A DNA stretch of 64,000 bases from NCBI GenBank assembly GCA_003712125.1, contig RHLF01000001.1, positions 558,001-622,000 of the forward strand, in the 5' to 3' direction. A program made the position numbers and the translations under genes. This document shows, in pieces, positions 16,423 to 25,074 of this stretch. Position 1 is the stretch's first letter; every line of letters begins with the position of its first letter. Origin of the DNA: Allomuricauda sp. GTDB lineage: Bacteria; Bacteroidota; Bacteroidia; Flavobacteriales; Flavobacteriaceae. Under the pieces are notes generated by a model that was given only the letters and a program-made list of their open reading frames with translations, did not search any database and was not told where the DNA came from.

Positions 16423-18027
16423 TTAACTTAATATCGATGGTAGACAAATACTTAAAACAACAATCACCACAAAGAAGCCCAACAAAATGAACAATTCACG
16501 TTTTGCTGGGAAGTAAACTACTTCGAGGCCTTCGTTGGCTTTCCGCTTTATTAAAGCACTAACAATCATGGCAACCACGACAGTCACGAGACATCCAATC
16601 GCATTCCACCAAAACCAGAAAACATCAGGTACATACAGCCACAAATACATATTGAATAAGACACCAATAACAATTCCCACGTTGGCCCCTAAGGCGTGGG
16701 TTTTTTTCGTTAAAATAGCCAGTATAAAGGCCGCCAAAATTGGACCGTAAAAGACCGAACTGATTTTGTTGATCACCTCGATTACAGTGCCTTCAATATT
16801 GCCAGCGAAAAAGGCAAAGAATAAACATACGAGACCCCAAAACAACGATAACAATCGAGAATTCAGCACGTATGACTTATCGGACATATCAGGCTTAAAT
16901 CGCTTCACAAAATCTTCCATGGTTACCGCTGAGAGTGAATTTACGGTTGAACTCAATGACGACATTGCAGCAGACATGATGGCTACAATCAATATCCCTA
17001 TTACCCCATTTGGTAGGTATTGCAATATAAAGACAGGCACCATCAGATCCGCTTTTTTACCTTCCAAGGAACCAATATTTGCTTGGTATGTACTGTTAAG
17101 TAAGTCTTGAAATCCCGGATCTTGAAGCAATAGTGTTCCCAAGACCAACCCCATAATACAATAGGTCAGAGTTAGCGGAAAACGAAACAGGCCGTTCGCC
17201 AACAATAATTTTTTTATGGTGGGCATACCATTGGCAGAAAGCAAGCGTTGGGATTGTGTTTGATCCGTACCATAATAGGATGCATAGAGAAAAAAACCAC
17301 CTATTATCATTGGCCAAAAACCGAACTCATCGCCGCCATCGGCGTTGTTGAAACCCCATTTGCCGAAGTCTACAGCAGTAAGGCGATCTTTATCTACGTG
17401 GGTCAAAAAATTATCAAAGCCCCCTAATTCACTTATACCGTAAATCAAGCAAATTATAATGCCCAAGAAAAGAATTACCATTTGAATCACATCACCCCAG
17501 ATAACAGCTTTCATTCCTCCTTGAAATGAATACACCAATGTAATCACTCCAATAATTAAAATTGAAATCCAAAAATCAACCCCTACTGTGGCTTGTAATA
17601 TCAAAGCCATGGTGTATACCATAACCCCAGTGGCCACAGAACGACTGACCTGAAAAACAAAACTTATCAGCAACCTCGAGGAGGCATCAAACCGTTTTTC
17701 CAAATATTCATAAACGCTAACAATGCCTGATTTGTAGAGGGTAGGAATCACTGCAATAAGTAGAAAAGCCATGGCCAAGGGCACCCCAAATTCATAGGTC
17801 AACCATTGTAGGCCACCACCATCTTTAAGTCCGACAAATGCCGGCGCCGAGATAAAACTGATAGCAGAAAGCTGGGTGGCCATAGTTGACAAACTAAGCG
17901 GGAACCAACCCATACTTCGACCTCCCAAAAAGTAGTCACCTGAGCTTTTATTTTCCTTAAAAAAGTATCCGATGCCCAAAAATCCCACCAGATAAACGAC
18001 GATAATGACATAATCAAATACGTTCAT
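16423..18027 (-). CDS. Sodium:solute symporter (SSS family)
   Basis: A 534-residue inner-membrane protein with about 13 hydrophobic helices and the SSS pattern: GDYFLGGRSMGWFPLSLS near the N-terminus, then VYEYLEKRFDASSR. It imports a small organic solute with sodium. Within this operon a sugar, glycerate or the intact glycosylglycerate would be the logical cargo (inference). It overlaps the GNAT gene upstream by four bases (ATGA) and is followed seven bases later by glycerate kinase. Confidence 0.92.
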   Translation of the reverse strand: MNVFDYVIIVVYLVGFLGIGYFFKENKSSGDYFLGGRSMGWFPLSLSTMATQLSAISFISAPAFVGLKDGGGLQWLTYEFGVPLAMAFLLIAVIPTLYKSGIVSVYEYLEKRFDASSRLLISFVFQVSRSVATGVMVYTMALILQATVGVDFWISILIIGVITLVYSFQGGMKAVIWGDVIQMVILFLGIIICLIYGISELGGFDNFLTHVDKDRLTAVDFGKWGFNNADGGDEFGFWPMIIGGFFLYASYYGTDQTQSQRLLSANGMPTIKKLLLANGLFRFPLTLTYCIMGLVLGTLLLQDPGFQDLLNSTYQANIGSLEGKKADLMVPVFILQYLPNGVIGILIVAIMSAAMSSLSSTVNSLSAVTMEDFVKRFKPDMSDKSYVLNSRLLSLFWGLVCLFFAFFAGNIEGTVIEVINKISSVFYGPILAAFILAILTKKTHALGANVGIVIGVLFNMYLWLYVPDVFWFWWNAIGCLVTVVVAMIVSALIKRKANEGLEVVYFPAKRELFILLGFFVVIVVLSICLPSILS

Positions 18028-18617
18028 AATTTTTGTTTCAAAGTTTGTTTAGCAGTCGAAAACCATTCACTTTTAAGGACGCCCAATAAAACGGCATTTG
18101 CCCTACCGGATTCTTTTATGGCCGGAAACGCATTGCGGATCACTCCTTCTTCTTTGCAGCCTATCGACTTCATCGCCTGAATACTGCGTTCATTTTCTGC
18201 ATGTGCTCCCAACCCTAATCTTTCGAGCTGCAAGTGCTCGAAAACAAATTCAAGTAATAAATACTTGCAATGCTTATTTAAACCCGAGCCCCAGAATTTT
18301 TTACCATACCAGGTATATCCCAATCTTATAATTTGCAAGCTTTCCTCATAGTCAAACAATCGGGTGCATCCGGCATATACATCCTGTTCTTTATCAAAGA
18401 CCGCAAAAGGATATTCTTTTCCCAAGGTTCGTGCCCTAAGGGCATCTTCAAAATACGCCTTAAAATCTTCCGCTCCATTTGACCTTCCAAGGAAAAAAGT
18501 CCAAATTTCCTTTTCATCGACCCATGTGCTCAACGCTTTATAGTGGGCCACGGAAAGGGGCTCTAAACGTGCCCTTTCATTTTCTAAAACATAATCTTCG
18601 GCATAGTTTAAGCTCAT
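18024..18617 (-). CDS. GNAT N-acetyltransferase, RimJ/RimL type
   Basis: A 197-residue protein with the Acetyltransf_3 pattern: ERARLEPLSVAHYKALSTW, then RLGYTWYGKKFWGSGLNKHCKYLLLEFVFEHL, then RLGLGAHAENERSIQAMKSIG. Proteins of this group acetylate N-termini or small amines. Its start overlaps the GH63 stop by four bases and its stop overlaps the symporter start by four bases, so it is translationally locked into the catabolic operon. Its role there is not obvious. Confidence 0.88.
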   Translation of the reverse strand: MSLNYAEDYVLENERARLEPLSVAHYKALSTWVDEKEIWTFFLGRSNGAEDFKAYFEDALRARTLGKEYPFAVFDKEQDVYAGCTRLFDYEESLQIIRLGYTWYGKKFWGSGLNKHCKYLLLEFVFEHLQLERLGLGAHAENERSIQAMKSIGCKEEGVIRNAFPAIKESGRANAVLLGVLKSEWFSTAKQTLKQKL

Positions 18618-19930
18618 TGTTCCCCATTAAGCAAAAGATCAATGAGCAAAGCCGCACTCCATGAAAAATTATCTCCGCCATACCCCCCTTTTTCACTATC
18701 CGGATTTTCAATACGACAATCAAAATATTCATGGAACCCATTTTTTTCGATGAGTTGTAAGGAATCATTTTTCACGCGATTCGCAATCGTTTCGAATCCA
18801 TGTCTTTTCAGACCGTAATAAAGCATCCAATTAAGATTGATCCAAACCGGTCCTCGCCAATATTTTCTTGGGTTAAATCGTTCATGGGTAGGGTCAAAGG
18901 AGGCACATAGGTATTTATCGTCACCTCCAAATTTTTCAATCATTACTTCTACTAACTTATTAGCCCTTTCCTCGTTTGGCGCCGCTGAAAACAACGGTGA
19001 AAAAGAAGACGAACAGATATAGGGCAATTTTCTTTCATTTCTTAAATCATAATGCAGGTATACGCCCAGTTTATCATCAAAAAGCTTTTGGTTCATGCCG
19101 CTCAATGTTTTTTTATTCTTTTCCTGGAGATACGCTATTTTCTCGTCATTTCCACCTAGAATTGCATACAGGGCGATCAAAGACTCATTCGATTTTGATA
19201 GGGCCGTATTGAACAGGGGGTCAATCAAAAGAAAAGGAGAGTGTTTGGCAATCATTGCATCATCATAGCCATGTTTTTTTGCGATATCTATGATGTACAG
19301 ATAGTGATCATATTCTCTCTTAGAGGGTCGTTGGGCTGGATCAACATGAGTCGTATCTCTGCGCTCAAAATGATACTCAGGAGGATTCATAGTTTCCCAA
19401 ATATCATCCCAAAGGGGTGAGTTATCGGTTCCTGATTCCCAATTGTGATAGATATAGACAAGTCCGTCTTCATGTAAGTCCCGATGCTCATAAAAGTATA
19501 CATGATTGTCATATACGTTGTCAATCTGGTCTTTTATAAAGCGTAGTATATCCTCCTTGTCTTCAGCAATTTGATACAGCTTTTCAAGCACGAAGCCAAA
19601 AACCGGAGGTTGAGTCATTCCGGTAGACCGGTACCGCTTTGATGATTTTGGATGCAGATGCGATTGATGGAAATCGGCTCCGGGAAAATACGAATCACTC
19701 TCGGTGTGAAAAACGATATGAGGGATAAAGCCATTGTCCCATTGTGCATCAAGAATGGTTTCTATCTCTGTTTTAGCCTTCGGCATGTCGTAATGGGCAA
19801 AACCTAGGGCAATAAACCCAGAATCCCACTTCCATTGAAATGGATAGAGTCCTTTACTGGGAATGGTGAAACCACCCTGTTGAAAATTATTGTTCAATAC
19901 CTCTTTGGCTCGATCTAACAATTTTTCCAT
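18614..19930 (-). CDS. GH63-type glycosidase, candidate mannosylglycerate/glucosylglycerate hydrolase
   Basis: A 438-residue (alpha/alpha)6-barrel protein without a signal peptide, so cytoplasmic. Features of the bacterial GH63 group that hydrolyses mannosyl- or glucosylglycerate are PFQWKWDSGF (residues 30-39), MTQPPVFG, WESGTDNSPLWDD with Asp169, WRGPVWINLNW and HEYFD with Glu401. Asp169 and Glu401 are my candidates for the acid/base pair. The length agrees with that group (about 410-450) and is much shorter than eukaryotic glucosidase I. The downstream glycerate kinase supports glycerate as one product. Trehalase-like or other GH63 activity remains possible. Confidence 0.8.
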   Translation of the reverse strand: MEKLLDRAKEVLNNNFQQGGFTIPSKGLYPFQWKWDSGFIALGFAHYDMPKAKTEIETILDAQWDNGFIPHIVFHTESDSYFPGADFHQSHLHPKSSKRYRSTGMTQPPVFGFVLEKLYQIAEDKEDILRFIKDQIDNVYDNHVYFYEHRDLHEDGLVYIYHNWESGTDNSPLWDDIWETMNPPEYHFERRDTTHVDPAQRPSKREYDHYLYIIDIAKKHGYDDAMIAKHSPFLLIDPLFNTALSKSNESLIALYAILGGNDEKIAYLQEKNKKTLSGMNQKLFDDKLGVYLHYDLRNERKLPYICSSSFSPLFSAAPNEERANKLVEVMIEKFGGDDKYLCASFDPTHERFNPRKYWRGPVWINLNWMLYYGLKRHGFETIANRVKNDSLQLIEKNGFHEYFDCRIENPDSEKGGYGGDNFSWSAALLIDLLLNGEQ

Positions 19931-19949
19931 GTTGTACTAATAAGGCCTA

Positions 19950-19981
19950 AAAACACACTGGCGGTGGTTGACCGCCAGTGT
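19950..19981 (-). terminator. Strong hairpin between the TonB receptor and GH63 genes
   Basis: A perfect 11-bp stem (ACACTGGCGGT / ACCGCCAGTGT) with a five-base loop. On the minus strand a short T run (GTTTTTA) follows. It may be a partial terminator or an RNA-stabilising element that lowers expression of the downstream enzymes relative to the receptor. Confidence 0.65.
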
Positions 19982-20030
19982 GAATCAAACGTAACTTAAA
20001 CTCAACTAACTTAAACTAATTCGCGCTCAA

Positions 20031-22694
20031 TTAAAAATTAAAGGTTGCTGTTAGGAAGAACCTTCTTGGCAGTATAGGGCGACCAAAGAAAAAGTCACCA
20101 TCATCAACTTGCCCTCCAATTCCCGCTCTTGGATTTCCTTCTGTAAGGCCGACACTATCGAACAGATTGAATACCGAAAAGCCCAATCTAACCGAATTCA
20201 CATCTGCTGTTCTAAAGGTATATCCAGCACCTAACCGTGCTATTGTTATTGCATCCAATTCCACATTATTTCCATCATCGGTAAACTTACTACCGGTGTG
20301 GTTTAGGGTAAAGTTGGCATCGAACTTACTATTGTCGTAGTTCAGACCCAGGCTTCCCAAGAAATTGGGTTGACGACCAATTTCATTACCCTCGTTAATG
20401 GTTGTGGTGGTATTGTTGGTCAAATCTGTAGTCTCATTTTTGGTGATTTCATGGTTTTGATAGGTCGCCGTACCGTTTAAACTCCAATCTTGGGCAAAGC
20501 GATACAACCATGAGGCTTCAAGACCTACCGTAGCGGTGGTTTGCTCGCTTCGAGCCTGGTCAACCAACTGACCGCCAACGATTGCTTGATCTATTCGGAT
20601 TCGGTCTCGCAAGGTAACATAGTATCCTGCGAGGGAACCTGAAAGCGTTGAAGTGCCATATTTTACCCCAGTTTCAAATTGAAGTATGGTCTCGCCATCA
20701 TAGTTGGATTCGCGTATACCTGGGGTAGGGGCAAAACCTCTTTGTTGGGGCCAAAAAAACCCTCTAGAGAAATTCGCATAGAGATTTGTGCTTTCACTCA
20801 GTTCATAGAGTCCTGCCAATGAAAGTGCCCAATCGGTAGCTTTAATCGTTGCGGTAGTAAAACTTCCATCCGCAAATCTCACGTTGGCAAGTTCTGGTGT
20901 CAATTCCGGATTGTCATATACTTGAGATTCCTCTAAGCCACCATTGTTAAAGGTACCGTTTGTGGATTCGATCCGTAATCCAACGTCAAAACGCCAGCGG
21001 TCAAAAATCATCTCATCGGTTAGGTAGAAAGCTGTTCTGCTTTGAGAGAGAAATCGATTGGAAGTCATTCCTATCCGGTTGTAAATACCCCCATCGGAAT
21101 AAACAACATTGCCGCCACCCGCATCGGTATAGCTGAGGTTCACCAATCTAGGATTATTATTGAACTCTGAAAGCACGCGATACTGCCAGTTTACGTCTTC
21201 GGCATCAGTACGAGACATATAGGTTCCCAGGGTGAAGGTATGCTCTCTATTTGCCGTTCTGAAAATCAAATTGGCATCTCCTGAATAGTCGGTCATTGGT
21301 CGCAGGCGGTCAACGTGAAGGTTTTCTACGACGAGGTCATTTCCATTGATTTGGTCACCACTGCCTCCTTGATATTGGGCATCAAAACCCGTGTTTCCTG
21401 GCGCTACTTGAGCAACATAGTTGTTTAACGTCAATGGGTTTCCAAAGGTACCGTTGCCACCTACGTACAAGGCGAAATTGTGCTCATAATTGGCATATCT
21501 AATCTTCGATTTAAAGCTCACCCTATCGCTGAAGTTGTATACAAAGTCTCCCATGAGGTATCCTCCTTTAGCGGAAACACCATCTTCAATTGGACTTTTA
21601 TACACCCCACCTGGAGTTAAAAAGGAAGTTTCGGCCAATTCACCTGAAAGCAACTGTTCAACATCTTCCCCATCATTACCTGCAATACGCTCTCTATCAG
21701 AGCCCAATGGTAGTGGTAAAAAGAACTGGGCCTTATCATCAATATATTGGCCATGAATGGTGAACGTACCATTTTCAAAACGTTTCTTGATGTTTCCACG
21801 AAATTGAACACCCCGCGTTGGAAGTCCTGTTTCTATTGGTCCATCATCTTTTCTAACAAAACCAGTGAATGCATAAAAGGTATTGGAGTCCTCACCTCCT
21901 AATTGCCCTCCGGTATAAAAGTCAGTTTTCAAACGTCCACGACTACCCCATTCAACATTAATAATGTTCCCCGGATTGGTATCACCTGTTTTACTTGTAT
22001 AGTTAATCAAACCTGCAACAGAACCCGCACCATAAAGCACGGCAGCACCACCACGAACAAATTCCACGCCTTTGAAACCAATATCTGGTCGTGCGTACAC
22101 ATCGTGTGCAGAAGAATTCAACCCAAAGGTGCTCATTAGCGGCATTCCGTCATATTGGAGAGGGTTAAATACATATTGCCCCCCGGATGGCAATCCCCTT
22201 ACAAATAAATTTGTTGCAGTTTCACCACCACCACCTTCAGCGGTAATACCGGGTACATCTCTCAAGATATCAGCCTGGCTATTTGCCGAAAGTTTGGTGA
22301 TTTCAGCAATCTTTTTGGAGCTTATGGACAAAGGTGCTTGTTTCTGTGACCTAAATGTGGTCGAAGCGGAAATAACGACTTCATCTAACTGCTGCCCACT
22401 TTCTTGCATAACAATATCGAGGCTTACAGAGCTACCACTTAGGTTAACCGTTTCTTCAACCGTAGTAAATCCAATAAATGAAAATCTAATGGTCTGTGAA
22501 CCGGACAGGTTGGTGCTTAACACAAAATTTCCATCAAAATCAGTGGTCGTTCCTTCGGTGCTTCCAACAATTAGGACATTAGTTCCTAAAATTGGTACTC
22601 CTGAACCATCTTTAACCGAGCCACTAATCTCGGTCTGGGCATTGGTAAAACCAAATGCGAACAAGGCGATTACCGCAAAAAGAATTCTTTTCAT
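20031..22694 (-). CDS. TonB-dependent receptor with carboxypeptidase-like N-terminal domain
   Basis: An 887-residue outer-membrane receptor. It has a signal peptide (MKRILFAVIALFAFGFTNAQ), a CarboxypepD_reg-like domain (about residues 20-100; ISGSVKDGSGVPILGTNVLI), a plug domain (about 115-225; ILRDVPGITAEGGG, FVRGGAAVLYGAGSVAGLINY) and a beta-barrel ending in Phe (RRFFLTATFNF). No SusD partner follows, so it resembles siderophore- or small-molecule-type receptors rather than a SusCD glycan importer. It heads the operon with GH63, GNAT, symporter and glycerate kinase, suggesting that it admits the glycosylglycerate across the outer membrane. It is divergent from lacI-type gene 22863-23894. 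Confidence 0.92.
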   Translation of the reverse strand: MKRILFAVIALFAFGFTNAQTEISGSVKDGSGVPILGTNVLIVGSTEGTTTDFDGNFVLSTNLSGSQTIRFSFIGFTTVEETVNLSGSSVSLDIVMQESGQQLDEVVISASTTFRSQKQAPLSISSKKIAEITKLSANSQADILRDVPGITAEGGGGETATNLFVRGLPSGGQYVFNPLQYDGMPLMSTFGLNSSAHDVYARPDIGFKGVEFVRGGAAVLYGAGSVAGLINYTSKTGDTNPGNIINVEWGSRGRLKTDFYTGGQLGGEDSNTFYAFTGFVRKDDGPIETGLPTRGVQFRGNIKKRFENGTFTIHGQYIDDKAQFFLPLPLGSDRERIAGNDGEDVEQLLSGELAETSFLTPGGVYKSPIEDGVSAKGGYLMGDFVYNFSDRVSFKSKIRYANYEHNFALYVGGNGTFGNPLTLNNYVAQVAPGNTGFDAQYQGGSGDQINGNDLVVENLHVDRLRPMTDYSGDANLIFRTANREHTFTLGTYMSRTDAEDVNWQYRVLSEFNNNPRLVNLSYTDAGGGNVVYSDGGIYNRIGMTSNRFLSQSRTAFYLTDEMIFDRWRFDVGLRIESTNGTFNNGGLEESQVYDNPELTPELANVRFADGSFTTATIKATDWALSLAGLYELSESTNLYANFSRGFFWPQQRGFAPTPGIRESNYDGETILQFETGVKYGTSTLSGSLAGYYVTLRDRIRIDQAIVGGQLVDQARSEQTTATVGLEASWLYRFAQDWSLNGTATYQNHEITKNETTDLTNNTTTTINEGNEIGRQPNFLGSLGLNYDNSKFDANFTLNHTGSKFTDDGNNVELDAITIARLGAGYTFRTADVNSVRLGFSVFNLFDSVGLTEGNPRAGIGGQVDDGDFFFGRPILPRRFFLTATFNF

Positions 22695-22792
22695 AATTAT
22701 AAGTTTAGTAAATCATTGATTGAGTCAGTTTTTATCATATCTATCAAATTCGTACTAAAATTATTTGAAGTTGTTAACCAAAATTCAAAATC

Positions 22793-22838
22793 TTTGCGAA
22801 AAACTTATGCAATCGTTTGCGAAAACGTTTGCGAAAAC
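22793..22838. promoter_or_regulatory. LacI-type operator region
   Basis: Three copies of TTTGCGAAAA(A)C occur at 22793-22804, 22816-22826 and 22828-22838. They generate interleaved near-palindromes, the best being CGAAAACGTTTGCG at 22820-22833 (one mismatched pair, central CG as in LacI-family operators). The block lies between the divergent TonB receptor and LacI genes and just ahead of a near -7 element (TATTTTTC, 22840-22847) for the regulator, so autoregulation and control of the catabolic operon are both likely. Confidence 0.7.
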
Positions 22839-22862
22839 ATATTTTTCCAGAATTAATTGATA

Positions 22863-23894
22863 ATGACAATGAATCGTAGGCAAAATGTTACCCTGAAAGC
22901 GCTTTCCAAACAACTTGAACTGTCTATTTCAACCGTTTCTAGAGCACTAAATGACCATCCTGATATTAGTGAAGCAACAAAATCAAGAGTGCAACAATTG
23001 GCCAAAGAATTGAATTATGTGCCCAACCTTTTTGCCAAAGGTTTCCGAACCCATCACAGTCATATTTTAGGGGTAATTGTTCCCAATGTCTCGCACTATT
23101 TTACCACTACCATTCTAAAGGGAATATTGGATGAGGGAGAAAAACTGGGGTATCGCATCATTATTTCCGAATCAAAAAATGATGAAAAAAAACAGGCCGA
23201 AATGCTCCAAACCATGCTTCAATTTGGAGTTGAAGGGATATTGATGGCTTTGGCCCGAAGAACCAAATCGATTGATGATATTTTAAAAACCTTGAACCGA
23301 TCCCCAATCGTTTTATTCGATAAGGTATCTGATAAGATTCCCTGTACCCAGGTTGTTATTGACGAAGAAGTAGCTGCCTATACCGCGGTTGAGCATTTGA
23401 TCAACACCGGTAAACGAAGAATTGCGATTATCAAAGAAACCGAAAACTCGTACAACTCAGAAAAACGTTATGCCGGATATTTAAAAGCATTGCAGGACTA
23501 TGGTATCGAAAAGGACGAAAAAATAATTTTGAGCACCGAAGATATCTCCTTGGAGAAAGGTCGCGCCATGGCCAATATTTTATTGAGCTTAAAACGAAGA
23601 CCTGATGCAGTTTTCGCCATTACTGATAGTGCTGCCATTGGCGTCATAAAAGCTTTGAAAAAATTTAAAGTTAGAATTCCAGATGAAATAGCGGTCGTGG
23701 GTTTTAGTAATTCCAAAAGCGCTTCCATTGTGACACCTTCCCTATCTACGGTTGACCAACCAGGGGAACGCATAGGGCGAACGGCCACGAAATATTTAAT
23801 TGATGAAATCGAAAACCCAAAACAAGATCAAATAACAAAAACTGTTGAAGTGAAGACCAATTTAATTGTTAGGGATTCTTCGTTTAAGGTTTGA
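22863..23894 (+). CDS. LacI-family transcriptional regulator
   Basis: About 343 residues. The N-terminal helix-turn-helix is VTLKALSKQLELSISTVSRALNDHPDIS, followed by the hinge helix (LAKELNYVPNLFAKGFR) and a periplasmic-binding-protein-like sensor domain (HILGVIVPNVSHYFTTTILKGI; AVVGFSNSKSASIVTPSLSTVDQP). The ATG at 22863 is preferred; another ATG follows six bases later, and a TTG at 22857 is less likely. It is divergent from the TonB/GH63/glycerate kinase operon and so is its probable repressor or sugar-responsive activator. The ligand may be a glycosylglycerate or a breakdown product (inference). Confidence 0.92.
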   Translation: MTMNRRQNVTLKALSKQLELSISTVSRALNDHPDISEATKSRVQQLAKELNYVPNLFAKGFRTHHSHILGVIVPNVSHYFTTTILKGILDEGEKLGYRIIISESKNDEKKQAEMLQTMLQFGVEGILMALARRTKSIDDILKTLNRSPIVLFDKVSDKIPCTQVVIDEEVAAYTAVEHLINTGKRRIAIIKETENSYNSEKRYAGYLKALQDYGIEKDEKIILSTEDISLEKGRAMANILLSLKRRPDAVFAITDSAAIGVIKALKKFKVRIPDEIAVVGFSNSKSASIVTPSLSTVDQPGERIGRTATKYLIDEIENPKQDQITKTVEVKTNLIVRDSSFKV

Positions 23895-23924
23895 ACAGGT
23901 GTTTCGTTGGGCCCATTCTTTTAA

Positions 23925-23955
23925 TTGTAAGTTGTTCAATTCTCAGTTACTTTTG
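23925..23955 (+). promoter_or_regulatory. Promoter of the small membrane protein gene
   Basis: TTG at 23925-23927, a 20-base spacer and a perfect -7 element TACTTTTG at 23948-23955. It lies 25 bases ahead of the TTG start at 23981. Confidence 0.5.
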
Positions 23956-23980
23956 ATCTAATCATTAGTTCAAAGCGGTT

Positions 23981-24235
23981 TTGGTCAAAAAAGAAGATCC
24001 TATTTTAAAAAAAAGACTGTTTCGTTTAGGCGTCTTCCTTTGGATATGTTGGATGCTTTCGGCCGTTTATATGTTATGCGTGGTGTTTTTACCTCTTGAT
24101 GTGCTACTTTTTGATGAAGTTTTGAATGAAGCGGAGGTTTGGCAGTCTGCCATTTCAGTATTTGTTTTTATATCCTTATCCTTAATCATACAACAGCTTT
24201 CCAAATACTACCGGAAACAGGGGTTTGTAAAATAA
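23981..24235 (+). CDS. Small two-helix membrane protein, unknown function
   Basis: An 84-residue protein with two hydrophobic helices (about residues 14-39 and 53-72) joined by an acidic loop (LLFDEVLNEAEVWQ), and with basic ends (KKEDPILKKR at the start, KYYRKQGFVK at the end). The TTG start fits the promoter signals upstream. I recognise no family. It lies between the LacI gene and the SIMPL gene but need not be linked to either. Confidence 0.6.
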   Translation: MVKKEDPILKKRLFRLGVFLWICWMLSAVYMLCVVFLPLDVLLFDEVLNEAEVWQSAISVFVFISLSLIIQQLSKYYRKQGFVK

Positions 24236-24345
24236 AGGGGTGCGCTAACCGCCCCTAAGCGTTCACGCATCAAGGCGCCTAAATCACTCAATGGGAGTTT
24301 AGCGTTCAGGGCTATTATTGTACATTTAAAATAAAATAAGACACC
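24236..24345 (+). other. GC-richer leader-like gap with small hairpins
   Basis: AGGGG-t-GCG can pair with CGC-CCCT near its start, and the string AGCGTTCA occurs twice (in 24259-24275 and 24300-24310). No T-run follows the hairpin. It may be a structured 5' leader of the SIMPL gene or a degenerate terminator. Confidence 0.25.
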
Positions 24346-25041
24346 ATGAAACTGATTTATAGCATTTTGTTTTTAGCCATGCCCCTACTGTTGCCAGCCC
24401 AGAGCAAGAATTTTTTAGATGTGCCCTACCTTGAGACCTCAGCACGGGTAGACACCCTGGTAACCCCTGATAAAATATACCTCAGCATCACCATTCGTGA
24501 AAAAGATTCAAAAGGAGGGAAATCGGTGGAAGAGCAAGAAAACAAAATGGCCCAAAGCCTAAAAAACTTAGGCATCGACATCGACAAGCAGCTAGCTATC
24601 AAAGATTTGGCCAGCAACTATAAGAAATACTTTTTGCGAAGCAAGGAGGTGCTGAAAAGCAAGCAGTTCTCGCTCGTGGTCTACGATGGATTGACCGCCG
24701 GAAAGGTGATGGCCGCTTTGGAGGAGCTTGATATTGCGAATACCTATTTGGAAAAGACCGAGTATTCGAAGATGGATGAATTGGAGCTGACCTTAAAATC
24801 AAGAGCAATTCAAAAGGCCAAGAAGAAGGCCGATGCCCTGACCGCACCTTTAGGCCAAAACGTTGGTCCTGCTTTGCATATAATGGATACCTCGCAACCC
24901 TATTACCCACGCTACAATCAACCCCGCATGGAAATGGCCATGGCTAAAATGGATGTGGCCGAAGCCGAACCTTTGGATATTAATTTTGAAAAGATCCGTG
25001 TTGAAAGTACGGTCAATGTCAAATTCGAATTGTCCAAATAG
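24346..25041 (+). CDS. SIMPL-domain (DUF541) periplasmic protein
   Basis: A 231-residue protein with a signal peptide (MKLIYSILFLAMPLLLPAQS) and a DUF541/SIMPL domain: an early strand-rich part (RVDTLVTPDKIYLSITIREKDS), a middle (LGIDIDKQLAIKDLASNYKKYFL) and a late helix (KSRAIQKAKKKADALTAPLGQNVG). Family members form oligomeric envelope proteins linked to oxidative or outer-membrane stress in proteobacteria; the mechanism is uncertain. It is followed 33 bases later by a DUF6265 gene, probably in one transcript. Confidence 0.85.
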   Translation: MKLIYSILFLAMPLLLPAQSKNFLDVPYLETSARVDTLVTPDKIYLSITIREKDSKGGKSVEEQENKMAQSLKNLGIDIDKQLAIKDLASNYKKYFLRSKEVLKSKQFSLVVYDGLTAGKVMAALEELDIANTYLEKTEYSKMDELELTLKSRAIQKAKKKADALTAPLGQNVGPALHIMDTSQPYYPRYNQPRMEMAMAKMDVAEAEPLDINFEKIRVESTVNVKFELSK

Positions 25042-25074
25042 TTCGTTCGTATTCGTCACTTTATAAAAAACACC

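Noticed and set aside
22072-22719. Long plus-strand open frame (215 codons) inside the TonB receptor gene
   Set aside because: Antisense shadow of a well-supported receptor gene; its product has no recognisable domain.
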